Positions 17,450 through 26,974 of a DNA stretch of 64,000 bases are shown here, in pieces. Each line of letters begins with the position of its first letter. The stretch's first letter is position 1. The stretch is taken from the NCBI GenBank assembly GCA_041393535.1, contig JAWKJY010000003.1:558001-622000 (forward strand), in the 5' to 3' direction. Both the position numbers and the translations under genes were made by a program. The notes under the pieces were generated by a model. The model did no database searches and had not been told where the DNA came from. It worked only from the letters and a program-made list of their open reading frames with translations. The DNA is from JAWKJY01 sp041393535 (GTDB lineage: Bacteria > Actinomycetota > Thermoleophilia > Gaiellales > Gaiellaceae).

Positions 17450-19303
17450 ATGCCTCACGACTGCGGGGTGGGGAGGCTCGAGTTCGGGCCGACGGCTGGT
17501 CTCGTGACGCGGCTGCCCCTGGCCGCCTACGTGGAGCGGCTCGACGGCCCCTCCCGGCAGGTGCAGGCGAGCTCGGCGGTCGAGGCGCTGCTCGGCTACC
17601 CGGCCGCGGCGTGGGGGGCCGACCCTGACCTGCTCGACCGGGTCGTCCACCCCGAGGACCGAGCCCGCGTCGCGGAGCTGCGGGCGCACCGGCGCGCGGA
17701 GGGCGGGCAGTTCGGCCTCGAGTACCGCGCCGTGCGCGCCGACGGCCGCGTGGTGCGCCTGCGCGAGCGAGGCGTCGCCGACGGGGTGGAGGCCGCGCCG
17801 AGGCTGTGCCTCGGCGTCCTCCTCGACGTGACCGACGAGCTCCAGACGGTGCAGGCGCTGCAGGAGGGCGAGGCGCGCCTGCGCCAGCTCGACCGCGTCC
17901 CAGCGCTCGTCTGGACGACGGACGGGAGCCTGCGGCTCACCTCGCTGCTCGGGTCGCTCGCCCGCGACGGCGGCCTGGACGGGCTCGTCGAGCTGTTCGA
18001 GGACGACCGGGAGTGCCCGCTCCGCATCGCGAGCCGCGCGGCCCTCGTCGGCGCGCCCGCGCCGCTCCGGCTCGAGCTCGACGGGCGCACGCTCGAGGGC
18101 CAGGTCGAGCCGCTGCGCGACCGCGCCGGGCAGCCGTCCGGCACGATCGGGATCGTCCTCGACGTCACCGGCCGCGTCCAGGCGGAGGAACGGCTGCGCC
18201 GGCAGGAGGACCGGCTTCGCGAGGCGCAGCGGCTCGAGGCGCTCGGCAGGCTCGCCGGTGGCGTCGCGCACGACTTCAACAACGTGCTGACCGCCATCGC
18301 CGGCTCGACGCACCTGCTGCTCGCGGACACCGCGCCCGACGACCCCCGCCGCGCGCAGCTCGAGCAGATCCAGCTCGGCGCCGAGCGCGCGCGCACGCTC
18401 GCGGAGCAGCTGCTCGTCGTCGCGGGACGCCACGTCCGCGACCCCCGGCCGACCGACGTGAACACGCTCGTCCGCTACGCCGAGGCGCACCTGCGGCAGC
18501 TGGCCGGGGCCGGCGTCGACCTGGTCGTCGACCTCGCGCCGGGACCGGCGCTCGCGAGCGTCGACCCGGCCGGGCTCGAGGAGGCCCTCGTCTGCCTCGT
18601 GCGGAACGCCGGCGAGGCGCTCGACGGCCCCGGCGCGGTCGGCCTCCAGACCGTGCACGAGTTCCGGGCCGACGGCGCGCCGGCCGTCCGGATCACCGTC
18701 CGCGACAGCGGCCGAGGGATCGACCCCCGGATCCGCGAGCGCATCTTCGAGCCGTACTTCTCGACCAAGCCCGAGCGGGCGGGGATGGGACTCCCGACCG
18801 TCCACGGCATCGTCCGCCGCCACGGCGGCGAGGTGACCGTCGACAGCCTCCCGGGCGAGGGCACGTCCGTCCACGTGCTCCTGCCGGCGACCGGCTCGCT
18901 CGACGGGGCCTCCGACGGGGTGGCGGTCGGGCTCGCCGCCGGCTCGGAGCGGATCCTCGTCGTCGACGACGAGGACCTCGTCCGCAACGTCGTGCGCGCG
19001 GTGCTCGAGCGCGCCGGCTACTCGGTCGTCGCGGTGTCGTCCGCGGCGGCGGCGCTCGCGGAGCTCGAGGCCTCCGAGGACGACTTCGACCTGGTGCTCA
19101 GCGACATCGTCATGCCCGGGATGAGCGGGCGCCACCTGGCCGCGCGGGTCGCCGAGCGGCACCCCGGGCTTCGCATCGCCCTGATGACCGGGCACGACGA
19201 CGGCGAGCCCGTCGCAGGCCTCGAGCAGCTGCCGCTCTTCCGCAAGCCGTTCACGCCCGCCGAGCTCGCCGCGGCGGTGCGCGACGTGCTCGACGTTCGC
19301 TGA
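17450..19303 (+). CDS. Hybrid PAS sensor histidine kinase with receiver domain
   Basis: 617 aa, soluble. A PAS domain (about residues 20-130, VVHPEDRARVAEL), a second PAS-like region to about 245, a HisKA dimerisation helix with the phosphoacceptor in GGVAHDFNNVL (His about 274), HATPase_c with N-box CLVRNAGEAL, G1 RDSGRGID, F-box FEPYFSTK and G2 GMGLPTVHG, then a C-terminal receiver domain with acidic pair VVDDED, phosphoacceptor Asp about 552 in VLSDIVMPG and Lys in RKPF. ATG start 10 nt after TAGAAT, so transcripts are short-leadered or leaderless. No adjacent output regulator; stimulus unknown. Confidence 0.9.
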   Translation: MPHDCGVGRLEFGPTAGLVTRLPLAAYVERLDGPSRQVQASSAVEALLGYPAAAWGADPDLLDRVVHPEDRARVAELRAHRRAEGGQFGLEYRAVRADGRVVRLRERGVADGVEAAPRLCLGVLLDVTDELQTVQALQEGEARLRQLDRVPALVWTTDGSLRLTSLLGSLARDGGLDGLVELFEDDRECPLRIASRAALVGAPAPLRLELDGRTLEGQVEPLRDRAGQPSGTIGIVLDVTGRVQAEERLRRQEDRLREAQRLEALGRLAGGVAHDFNNVLTAIAGSTHLLLADTAPDDPRRAQLEQIQLGAERARTLAEQLLVVAGRHVRDPRPTDVNTLVRYAEAHLRQLAGAGVDLVVDLAPGPALASVDPAGLEEALVCLVRNAGEALDGPGAVGLQTVHEFRADGAPAVRITVRDSGRGIDPRIRERIFEPYFSTKPERAGMGLPTVHGIVRRHGGEVTVDSLPGEGTSVHVLLPATGSLDGASDGVAVGLAAGSERILVVDDEDLVRNVVRAVLERAGYSVVAVSSAAAALAELEASEDDFDLVLSDIVMPGMSGRHLAARVAERHPGLRIALMTGHDDGEPVAGLEQLPLFRKPFTPAELAAAVRDVLDVR

Positions 19304-19309
19304 CCGCCC

Positions 19310-20173
19310 TCAGGGCGCGACGAAGAGGTCACGCGCCTCGCGGGCCCACTCGGCGAAGCGGCGCCCCGGCCGCCCGAGCACGGCCTCGAGGTCGGGCGAG
19401 ACGGCGGCGAGCGCGTCGGCGCGGTAGAGCCGGTAGAGGCGGATCAGCGCGGCGGCGAACCAGGCGTCGTGCCCGAGCGCGAGCAGCTCGGCGCGCACGT
19501 CCTCCTCGGGCGCGTCGACGTAGGCGACCGGACGGTCGGCGGCGGCCGCGACCACGGCCGCGGCCTCGGCGAACGACAGCGCCTCCGGGCCGGTCAGGTC
19601 GAGCGCGCGGCCCTCGTGCTCGCCGGCGAGGAGCAGCCGGACGCAGACGTCCGCGACGTCGCGGAGGTCGACCGCCGCCACCCGCCCGTCGCCGGCGGAG
19701 AGCCGGAAGGCGCCGCCCTCGCGCACGCGCGGCGCGATCAGCTCGCCCCAGAGGTGCTGCACGAACGAGGACGAGCGCACGATGGTGTGCGGCACGCCGG
19801 CGCCGGCGAGGTGCTCCTCGATCTCGCGGTGCCAGACGCCGAACGGGACGTCCGTCTCCATGCCGGCGCCGACCCAGGCCAGCTTGACGAGCGGCGTTCC
19901 CGTCCTGGCCGCCGCGTCGACGACGCCGCGCTCGAGCGCGGCCTGCTCGCGGCTCGTCGGCAGGCAGAGGAAGAGCCGGTCGACCCCGGTGAGCGCCCGC
20001 TCGAGCGCGTCCGCGTCGGCGACGTCGAGCACGACCGGCTCGACGCCCGGCCGCGCGAGCGCCGCCGCGCGCGCCGGGTCGCGGGAGACCGGCCGGCAGC
20101 CGGCCCCGGCGGCGACGAGGCCGTCGACGACGAGCCGGCCGAGCCGACCGGTGGCGCCCAGGACGAGCGTCAT
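19310..20173 (-). CDS. NAD(P)-binding NmrA-family oxidoreductase
   Basis: 287 aa, Rossmann fold, atypical SDR. The N-terminal TLVLGATGRLGRLVVDGL is the nucleotide-binding GATGxxG motif. VDRLFLCLPTSREQA and VDLRDVADVCVRLLLAGEH match NmrA/QOR2-type reductases and regulators. Its ATG overlaps the stop of the creatininase-family gene by 4 nt, so the two form one operon. It could be a redox sensor or a small-molecule reductase; substrate not predictable. Confidence 0.82.
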   Translation of the reverse strand: MTLVLGATGRLGRLVVDGLVAAGAGCRPVSRDPARAAALARPGVEPVVLDVADADALERALTGVDRLFLCLPTSREQAALERGVVDAAARTGTPLVKLAWVGAGMETDVPFGVWHREIEEHLAGAGVPHTIVRSSSFVQHLWGELIAPRVREGGAFRLSAGDGRVAAVDLRDVADVCVRLLLAGEHEGRALDLTGPEALSFAEAAAVVAAAADRPVAYVDAPEEDVRAELLALGHDAWFAAALIRLYRLYRADALAAVSPDLEAVLGRPGRRFAEWAREARDLFVAP

Positions 20174-20955
20174 CGCGTCGTGTAGCTGCCGCCGCCCGAC
20201 GCGATGTCCTCGAGCATACGGACGAGCCCGTCGAGCACCGCCTCGACGAACCGCTCGCCCGCCTCGGCGGTCGCCGCGTGGGGGTCGCCGAAGATGCCGG
20301 GGTGGCCGTCGGCGGCCGTCGGCCAGCTGACGTACGTCCGGTACGGCTCGACGGGGGCGACGAGGTCCCAGCGGACGATCGGCGGCTCCACGCCCTCGAT
20401 CCGCTCCATCTTCACGAGGTGCGGGCGCGTCGCCAGCTGGACGGAGGTCTCCATCTCGCAGGCGTGACCCATGCCGCCCACCTTCGACCGCCGCAGCGCG
20501 TGGACGGCCGCCGCGCCCGGCTCCCAGTAGCTGACCGCGGTGATCTGCACGGGCCGCTCGTGGGCGTACGCGTCAACGACGCGGCGCGCGGCGACGTCGC
20601 AGGCGGTGCCGTTCGGCCGGTGGCCGTTCAGGATCAGGACGCGGTGGAAGCCGTGCTCGACCAGGCTCGACACGACCTCGACGAGCACCTGCTGGAACGT
20701 CTCCGCCTGGAGCGTGATCGTGCCGGGGAAGCCCATCCAGGTCGTCGAGTAGCCGTAGGGGATGGCGGGCGCGACCAGGGCGCCGACGCGCTCGGCGAGC
20801 CGCTCGGCGACCGTCGCCGCCTGGTGCGTGTCGACGTCGAGGGGCAGGTGCTGCCCGTGCGCCTCGGTGGCGCCGGCGGGGACGATCACGAGCTTGCCGT
20901 CCTGGACGGCCTGCCCGGCCTCCTCCCAGGTGAGGTGCGCGAGGCGGACGCTCAT
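20170..20955 (-). CDS. Creatininase-family amidohydrolase
   Basis: 261 aa, cytoplasmic metal-dependent amidase of the creatininase/formamide-hydrolase family (members open cyclic amides or deformylate intermediates). Metal-site motifs: PAGATEAHGQHLPLDVDT (Glu, His, Asp), NGHRPNGTACD (usually NGHGGN, so two residues differ) and GHACEMETS. First gene of a two-gene operon with the NmrA-like protein. A GAAC-N5-GTTC operator-like site and a TAGACT -10 box lie 20-55 nt upstream; AAGGAG serves as ribosome site. The family assignment is firm, the substrate is not. Confidence 0.88.
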   Translation of the reverse strand: MSVRLAHLTWEEAGQAVQDGKLVIVPAGATEAHGQHLPLDVDTHQAATVAERLAERVGALVAPAIPYGYSTTWMGFPGTITLQAETFQQVLVEVVSSLVEHGFHRVLILNGHRPNGTACDVAARRVVDAYAHERPVQITAVSYWEPGAAAVHALRRSKVGGMGHACEMETSVQLATRPHLVKMERIEGVEPPIVRWDLVAPVEPYRTYVSWPTAADGHPGIFGDPHAATAEAGERFVEAVLDGLVRMLEDIASGGGSYTTR

Positions 20956-20974
20956 GGCGCGGCTGTTCTCCTTC

Positions 20975-20989
20975 CGAACACGGTGTTCG
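20975..20989. promoter_or_regulatory. Candidate IclR-type operator upstream of creatininase gene
   Basis: Perfect 15-bp inverted repeat CGAACAC-G-GTGTTCG containing GAAC-N5-GTTC (20976-20988). On the minus strand a TAGACT -10 box (21004-21009) lies 14 nt upstream, so the site covers the start of the transcript. This is the same arrangement as at 23154-23166. Confidence 0.5.
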
Positions 20990-21019
20990 TGGAAGCGGCG
21001 GGGAGTCTACGCGACCGGC

Positions 21020-22292
21020 TCAGCCGGCGACGGCGGCCTCGACGGCGAGCGTGGCGGCCAGCAGCTCGCGGTCGCGGCCGGCCGGTGCCGACAGCATCAG
21101 CCCGACCGGCAGGCCGTCCGCGCGCCCGCACGGCAGCGAGAGCGATGGCCAGCCGAGCCCGTTGAAGACCCGCGTGTTGCGCCCGGCGACGCGCGTCGGG
21201 TCGGGCTCGCCGAGCGGCGGCGGCGGGATCGGCGTCGTCGGCCCGGCGACGAGCTCGACGCGCGCCGCGGTGACGGCGTCGCGCGCGGCCGCCCGGGCGC
21301 GGCCGAGCGCGTCGCGCGCCGCCGCGGCCTGCTCTGGGCTCACCGCGCGCCCGGCCTCGATCCCCGCGCGCACCTCGGCGAGGAACGCGTCCGGCTCGGC
21401 CTCGACGCGGTCGCCCCAGTCCGCGGCCAGCTCGTGAGCGTAGAGCGCCCCGAGCGCGCGGCGCTCCCAGGGAAGGGCGATCGGCACGAGCCCGTGCCGT
21501 CGGCCTCGAGCCGTGCCAGCGCGGCGCGGCACGAGGCGGCGACGCCGTCGTCGCAGCCCTCGAACAGCTCCTCGACGACGCCGATCCGGCGCGGCGCGGC
21601 GGCAGCTGCCGGGGCGGCGCCGGTGAGGAGCACGAGCGCGGCGGCGGCGTCGCGCACCGACCGGGCGAGCACGCCGACCGTGTCGAGGCTCCGGGCCATC
21701 GGTGCGCACCCGGCCGTCGGGAGCGTCCCGAGCGTCGGCTTCAGGCCGACGACGCCGCACCACGCGGCCGGCTGGCGGACGGAGCCGCCCGAGTCGGTGC
21801 CGAGCGCGAGCGGCACGATCCCCGCGGCCACCGCGGTCGCCGAGCCGCCGGAGGAGCCGCCGGGCATCCGGCCGGGATCGACGGGGTTGCGGTTGGCGGC
21901 GTAGCCGCGTGCCTCGCCACTCATGCCCCAGGCGAGCTGGTGCATCGCGGTCTTGCCGACGAGCGGCAGGGAGGCGAGCGGGGCGAGGACGGCCGCGTCC
22001 GCGCTCGCGCGCGGCATCGAGCCGCGGCCGCGGATGCCGCAGCTCGTGGGCTCGCCGGCGACGTCGAAGCAGTCCTTGACCGCGAGCGGCGCGCCGGCGA
22101 GCGGCCCCGGTCGCAGCCGGCGGCGATCGCGGCGTCGACCCGGTCGGCCGCCGCGAGCGCGCGCTCGGGGCAGCGCCCCCAGAATGCGCCGAGCGTGTCG
22201 GCCCCGGCCCGGGCGAGGGCCTCCTCGGCGACCTCGCGCGCCGTGCGCTCCCGCCCGGCGATCGCGGCGGCGATGGCGACCGCGTCGGTCAC
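21020..22292 (-). CDS. Amidase signature family protein, two frameshifts
   Basis: Ser-Ser-Lys amidase (carboxamide + water to acid + ammonia), about 424 codons, cytoplasmic. Motifs, read across frames: LAGAPLAVKDCFDVAG (catalytic Lys), MPGGSSGGSATAVAAG and LALGTDSGGSVRQPAAWCGVVGLKPT (catalytic serines), C-terminal FNGLGWPSLSLPCG and GLPVGLMLSAP. One base is missing at about 22106, just before the Lys motif, and another at about 21503; both lie in G-runs, so sequence error is likely. GTG start at 22290-22292 overlaps the iclR stop by 4 nt, so it is cotranscribed with the regulator. Confidence 0.83.
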
Positions 22293-23125
22293 GGGTCGAC
22301 CCGCGCGCCGAGCGCGGGCCGCCAGCCGAGCGCCGTCGAGATCGACCGGGCCGCGTCGAGCACGACCTCGAGCAGCGTCTCCTCGCGCTCGTCGAGCTGG
22401 CTCGCGCTCGTGATCAGGCAGACGCAGGCGACGACCGCGCCGCTGCCGTCGTGGACCGGCGCGGCGAGCGAGCCGGTCGAGAGCTGGACGTCCCGCCGTG
22501 TGACGGCGTAGCCCTGGGCGCGGATCTCGTCGAGCAGCGCCCGCAGGGCGGTCGGGTCGACGACGGTGTGCCGGGTGAGCTGCTCGAGCGGGCGTGCGAG
22601 GTACTCGTCGATCGTCGCCTCGTCCGCGCACGCGAGCAGCAGGTGACCCTTCGAGCCGCAGTGGAGCGGGAAGTGGTGGCCGGCGGTCGCGCGCGGGATC
22701 GTCTCGGACGCCGGCTCGGCGACGGCGAGCACGATCGAGCGGTGCCGGTCGCGCTCGACCAGCTGGGCGGTGGCGTGCGCCTCGTCGGCCGCGGCGCGCA
22801 GGATCGGCCGGGCGACCGGGACCATCGGATGGTGGGCCACGTACGAGGTGCCGAGGGAGTAGAGCCGCGACCCGACGGCGTAGAGGCCGGTGGCCTCGTC
22901 CTTGCGGACGTAGCCGGTCTCGCGGAGGTGGGTGAGCGCGCGGTAGGCGGTCGTCCACTTGAGGTCGAGCGCGTCCGCCAGCTCCTTCGCGCGGAGCGGC
23001 TGCTCCGCGAGCGTCTCGAGGATCGCGAGCGCTCGGGCGATCCCCTGCAGGTCGGAGTAGCGCCGCGGACCGGCGGCCTGCCCGGCCCCCGCGGGAGCCT
23101 CCTGCTGGTGGTTGACACCGTCCAC
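22289..23125 (-). CDS. IclR-family transcriptional regulator
   Basis: 278 aa. N-terminal winged helix (GIARALAILETLAEQPLRAKELADALDLKWTTAYRALTHL, about residues 28-70, described in pieces) with the recognition helix KWTTAYRAL, then the IclR effector domain with CGSKGHLLLA and a long region ending ARSISTALGW. GTG start at 23123-23125. Divergent from the carboxyltransferase-hyu-Mo operon and cotranscribed with the amidase downstream. The plus-strand TTGACA -35 overlaps its first codons, so RNA polymerase at one promoter should hinder the other. Likely local regulator of the GAAC-N5-GTTC sites (inference). Confidence 0.9.
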   Translation of the reverse strand: MDGVNHQQEAPAGAGQAAGPRRYSDLQGIARALAILETLAEQPLRAKELADALDLKWTTAYRALTHLRETGYVRKDEATGLYAVGSRLYSLGTSYVAHHPMVPVARPILRAAADEAHATAQLVERDRHRSIVLAVAEPASETIPRATAGHHFPLHCGSKGHLLLACADEATIDEYLARPLEQLTRHTVVDPTALRALLDEIRAQGYAVTRRDVQLSTGSLAAPVHDGSGAVVACVCLITSASQLDEREETLLEVVLDAARSISTALGWRPALGARVDP

Positions 23126-23141
23126 GGGCGGATCCTAGACT
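23112..23141 (+). promoter_or_regulatory. Promoter of the carboxyltransferase-hyu-Mo hydroxylase operon
   Basis: TTGACA (23112-23117), 18-nt spacer, TAGACT (23136-23141). A near-consensus -35 box, rare in this GC-rich window. It overlaps the 5' end of the divergent iclR gene. Predicted start of transcription about 23148. Confidence 0.6.
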
Positions 23142-23153
23142 CGACACAGTAGC

Positions 23154-23166
23154 GAACGTCACGTTC
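23154..23166. promoter_or_regulatory. Candidate IclR-type operator in the iclR/carboxyltransferase gap
   Basis: Perfect inverted repeat GAACGT-C-ACGTTC, fitting GAAC-N5-GTTC. It starts 12 nt after the TAGACT -10 box, at about +6 to +18, suitable for repression, and ends 2 nt before the TTG start of the next gene. Confidence 0.55.
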
Positions 23167-23168
23167 CC

Positions 23169-24920
23169 TTGGCGAATACGGATCGCACCCAGGCCCTCAG
23201 GCGTCGCGCGGAGATGCTCCGCCACCCGACCGACCTCCTGCGCGAGGCGCGGCGGGTCGGGACGGTGCAGACGCTCCGGGCGGTCGCACGCCCGAGCGCC
23301 TGCCCGCGCTGCGCGCACGCGCTCGACCTGCACGGGGCGTGCGAGGCGTGCGGCTACGCGCGCCGTCTGAGCGCGCGCGAGTGGATCGACTTGCTCGTCG
23401 AGCCGCGCACGTTCGCGCCGTTCGGGCCGGCGCTCGTCGCCGACCCGATCGAGTTCCGCCACGAGGCCTCGTACCCCGACCAGCTCGCGCAGGCGCGCAG
23501 CACGACCGGAGCGGACGAGTCCGTGCAGAGCGGCCGGGCGCTCGTCGGGCGCCGCGCCGTCGTGGTCGTCGCCTTCGACTTCGCCTTCCTCGGCGGCTCG
23601 CTCGGCGTCGCTGCCGGCGAGCGCGTCGTCGAGGCGCTGACGACGGCGGCCGCGGAGGGCGTCCCCGCGGTGATGGTCGTCGCCTCGAGCGGCGCCCGCA
23701 TGCAGGAGGGGCTCCCGGCGCTGTTCCAGATGGCCCGCACGTCGGCCGCGGCGGTCGAGCTGCGCCGGGCGGGCGTGCCCTTCGTCGCGATCCTGACCGA
23801 CCCGACGACCGGCGCGCCCTACGCCTCGGTCGCCAACCTGGCGGACGTCGTGCTCGCGGAGCGCGGCGCGCTCGTCGGCTTCGCGGGGCCGCGCGTCGTC
23901 GAGGCGGTGACCGGCGAGCCGGCCGAGGGGCTGCGCGCCGACGAGCTCGGCGAGCGTGGCATCCTCGACGCCGCGCTCGCGCGGACGGAGCTGCGCCCGG
24001 CGCTCGCGACCCTGCTCGAGCTGCTCGTCCGTCGCCCGCCGCTCTCGGAGGCTGGCCAGCGGCTCGCGCTGCCGTTGCCGCAGCTGCCGGCCGACCGCTG
24101 GGCGCTCGTCCAGGCGATCCGCGAGCCCGGCTGGCCGAGCGGCCGCGCCTGGCTCGACGGCCTCGCCGAGCGGCAGTTCGTCCTGCGCGGCGACCGGACC
24201 GGAGAGGACGACCCGGCGCTCGTCGTCGCGCTCGCCGAGATCGCGGGCGAGCGCGTGCTCGCGATCGCGCAGGACCGCAGCGGCGGCACCGGGCTCGTCG
24301 GCCCGGCCGGCTACCGCAAGGCGATCCGCGGGCTCCGGATCGCTGCGCGTCTGCGCCTGCCGGTGCTGACGATCCTCGACGGGCCGGGCGCGGCCGTCGG
24401 TGCCGAGGCCGACCGGCAGGGGATCGCCGTCTGGCTCGCCGAGTCGTTCGCCGCGCTGCTCGAGCAGCCGACGCCGGTCGTCTCGCTCGTCGTCGGCCAG
24501 GGCTCGAGCGGCGGCGCGATCGCGCTCGCGGCGGGCGACCGGATCCTGATGCTCGAGCGCTCGATCTTCAGCGTGATCGCGCCGGAGGGAGCCGCGGCGA
24601 TCATCTCGCGCGATCCCGGCCGGGCGCCCGAGTGGGCGGAGGCGCTGCGCCTCTCGGCCGCCGACGCGCAGCGGCTCGGGCTCGTCGACGGCGTCCTGCC
24701 CGAGCCGCGCTCGCCCGTCCTCTCGCACGCCCTGCGCGTCCGCCGCGCGCGCGTCGTGCTCGCCCGCGCGTTCGCCGAGCTGCGCACCCAGCCGGCCGAG
24801 GAGCTGACCGCGCGCCGGCGCCAGCGCTTCCTCGACGCGACCCGTCCGCTCGCCCGCCCGGCCCCGCAGCCGGCGGAGGAGCATCCGCCCGCCACCGACC
24901 GAAGCGAGGACATCGCCTGA
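23169..24920 (+). CDS. Fused acyl-CoA carboxyltransferase (AccD-AccA type)
   Basis: 583 aa, carboxyltransferase of biotin-dependent acyl-CoA carboxylases. An AccD-like zinc finger (Cys 45, 48, 58, 61) is followed by a crotonase-fold beta half with SSGARMQEGLPALFQMA, then an AccA-like alpha half with GPAGYRKAIRGLRIAARL, GPGAAVGAEADRQG, GQGSSGGAIALAAGDR and SVIAPEGAAAI. No biotin carboxylase or biotin carrier gene is present in the window, so partners must be elsewhere or the protein does something different. TTG start 23169 has no clear ribosome site. Its TGA overlaps the ATG of hyuA (TGATG), tying it to the hyu operon, an unusual pairing. Confidence 0.85.
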   Translation: MANTDRTQALRRRAEMLRHPTDLLREARRVGTVQTLRAVARPSACPRCAHALDLHGACEACGYARRLSAREWIDLLVEPRTFAPFGPALVADPIEFRHEASYPDQLAQARSTTGADESVQSGRALVGRRAVVVVAFDFAFLGGSLGVAAGERVVEALTTAAAEGVPAVMVVASSGARMQEGLPALFQMARTSAAAVELRRAGVPFVAILTDPTTGAPYASVANLADVVLAERGALVGFAGPRVVEAVTGEPAEGLRADELGERGILDAALARTELRPALATLLELLVRRPPLSEAGQRLALPLPQLPADRWALVQAIREPGWPSGRAWLDGLAERQFVLRGDRTGEDDPALVVALAEIAGERVLAIAQDRSGGTGLVGPAGYRKAIRGLRIAARLRLPVLTILDGPGAAVGAEADRQGIAVWLAESFAALLEQPTPVVSLVVGQGSSGGAIALAAGDRILMLERSIFSVIAPEGAAAIISRDPGRAPEWAEALRLSAADAQRLGLVDGVLPEPRSPVLSHALRVRRARVVLARAFAELRTQPAEELTARRRQRFLDATRPLARPAPQPAEEHPPATDRSEDIA

Positions 24921-26974
24921 TGAGCTACCGCGTCGCCATCGACACCGGCGGCACCTTCACCGACATCGTCGCGATCGACGAGTCGACGGGGGCGCTCGCC
25001 GTGACCAAGACGCCGTCGACCCCGCACGACCCGTCCGTCGCCCTCGTCGAGGGCGTGCGCAAGGTCGCGCGCGTGGGCGGCTTCCCCGTCGAGGACGTCG
25101 CCGTCGTGGCGCACGGGACCACGACCGCCACGAACGCGGTGCTGCAGCGGCACTTCCACCGGATCGGCCTGCTCGTCACGGGCGGCTTCCGCCACGTGCT
25201 CGAGATCGCCCGCCAGTCCGTGCCGGACGGCTACGGCAACTCGTACTTCTGGGTCAAGCCCGAGCGGATCGTCCCGCTCGAGCGCGTGCGCGAGGTCGGC
25301 GGGCGGGTCGCCTTCGACGGCAGCGAGCTCGCGCCGCTCGTCGAGGAGGACGTCGTCGCCGCGGCCGAGGGGTTCCGCCGCCACGGCGCCGACTGCATCG
25401 CGGTGTGCTTCCTGCACAGCTACGCGAACGGCGAGCACGAGCGCCGCGCCGCGGAGATCCTGCGCCGCGAGCTGCCCGACGCGTTCGTCTCGATCTCCTC
25501 CGAGGTGCTGCCGGAGTACCGCGAGTACGAGCGGGCGATGACGACGATCCTCGACGCCTTCGTCAAGCCGTACACGCGCGACTACGTGCTGCGCGCCGAG
25601 GCCGCCGTGCACGGGCTGGTGACGAAGGCGGTGCCGTTCCTGATCATGCAGTCGAACGGCGGCGTCATCTCGGCGGCCGAGGTCGCGAACAAGCCGATCA
25701 CGACGATCCTCTCGGGTCCGGCCGCTGGCGTGCTCGCCGCGAGCTTCATCGGCGAGCGGGCCGGCTACCGGAACCTGCTGACGCTCGATGCGGGCGGCAC
25801 CTCGACGGACGTCTGCCTGATCGAGGAGCTCGAGCCGCACATCACGACCGAGTCGCGGATCGACGGCCACCCGGTGAAGACGCCGATGGTCGACATCGTG
25901 ACCGTCGCCGCCGGCGGAGGCTCGATCGCGTGGATCAGCCAGCAGGGCTCGCTCAAGGTCGGGCCGAACAGCGCGGGCGCCTCGCCGGGGCCGATCTGCT
26001 ACGGCCAGGGCGGCACGGAGCCGACGACGACCGACGCGAACCTCGTGCTGGGCCGCGTCCCGCCCGCGCTGCTCGGCGGCGAGGTGCCCCTCGACGTCGA
26101 CGCGGCGCGCGCCGCGTTCGAGCGGCTCGGCGCCGAGCTCGACCTCCCGGTCGAGGAGGCCGCGGCGGGCGTGCTCGAGATCGCCGCGTGGAACCAGACC
26201 CACGGGATCCGCCAGGTGACGATCGAGCGCGGCCGCGACCCGCGCGGGTTCTGCCTCGTCGCCTTCGGCGGCTCGGGCCCGCTGCTCTCGGCCCACGTCG
26301 CCGACCTGCTCGAGATCGAGACCGTGCTCGTCCCGCCCAACCCGGGCAACGTCTCGGCGTTCGGGCTGCTCGTCTCGGACATCAAGCGCGATCTCGTGCG
26401 CACGTTCGTCCGCGGCGAGCACGAGCTCGACGCCGCGGAGCTCGAGGCGGCGTGGAGCGCGCTCGAGGCCGAGGGCCGCGACGTGCTGCTGCGCGAGGGC
26501 GTCGCCGAGGACAGGATCCAGCTCCGCCGGGTCGTCGACGCGCGCTACCTCGGCGAGGCGCACGAGGTCAAGGTGCCGGTCGGGGCCGGGCCGCTCGACG
26601 AGCCCCGGCTCGCGGAGCTGTGCGACCGCTTCCACGACGTCCACGACCAGGTCTACGGCTTCGCCTACCGCGGCCACCAGCCGGTCGAGCTCGTCAACCT
26701 GCGCGTCCAGGCAGTCGGCGTCGTCCACCGGCCGACGATCGCGCCTGGCGGGACCGAGGGCGGTGACGCGACGCCCGTGGCGATGCGCCCCGTCTACTTC
26801 GACGGGCCCGGCTGGAGCGACTGCCCGGTGTACCGGCGCGACGCGCTCGGCGCGGGCGCGACGCTCTCGGGGCCGGCGATCGTCGAGGAGTTCGGCTCGA
26901 CGACCGTCGTCTTCCCCGGCTGGAGCGTGCGCGTCGACGACTTCGCCAACCTGATCATGGAGAGGAGCCGGTAG
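24920..26974 (+). CDS. hyuA: Hydantoinase/5-oxoprolinase A subunit family protein (second copy)
   Basis: 684 aa. N-terminus VAIDTGGTFTDIVAIDE, VVAHGTTTATNAVLQ, LSGPAAGVLAASFIGE, LDAGGTSTDVCLIEE and the C-terminal GPAIVEEFGSTTVV are all typical hydantoinase_A motifs. It is a clear paralogue of the copy at 1773 but with different N-terminal specificity segments (RHFHRIGLLVTGGFRHVLEIA). ATG overlaps the carboxyltransferase stop. ATP-dependent opening of a cyclic amide or carboxylation-type activation are both possible; HyuA/HyuB homologues include acetone and acetophenone carboxylases, which is interesting beside a carboxyltransferase. Confidence 0.92.
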   Translation: MSYRVAIDTGGTFTDIVAIDESTGALAVTKTPSTPHDPSVALVEGVRKVARVGGFPVEDVAVVAHGTTTATNAVLQRHFHRIGLLVTGGFRHVLEIARQSVPDGYGNSYFWVKPERIVPLERVREVGGRVAFDGSELAPLVEEDVVAAAEGFRRHGADCIAVCFLHSYANGEHERRAAEILRRELPDAFVSISSEVLPEYREYERAMTTILDAFVKPYTRDYVLRAEAAVHGLVTKAVPFLIMQSNGGVISAAEVANKPITTILSGPAAGVLAASFIGERAGYRNLLTLDAGGTSTDVCLIEELEPHITTESRIDGHPVKTPMVDIVTVAAGGGSIAWISQQGSLKVGPNSAGASPGPICYGQGGTEPTTTDANLVLGRVPPALLGGEVPLDVDAARAAFERLGAELDLPVEEAAAGVLEIAAWNQTHGIRQVTIERGRDPRGFCLVAFGGSGPLLSAHVADLLEIETVLVPPNPGNVSAFGLLVSDIKRDLVRTFVRGEHELDAAELEAAWSALEAEGRDVLLREGVAEDRIQLRRVVDARYLGEAHEVKVPVGAGPLDEPRLAELCDRFHDVHDQVYGFAYRGHQPVELVNLRVQAVGVVHRPTIAPGGTEGGDATPVAMRPVYFDGPGWSDCPVYRRDALGAGATLSGPAIVEEFGSTTVVFPGWSVRVDDFANLIMERSR

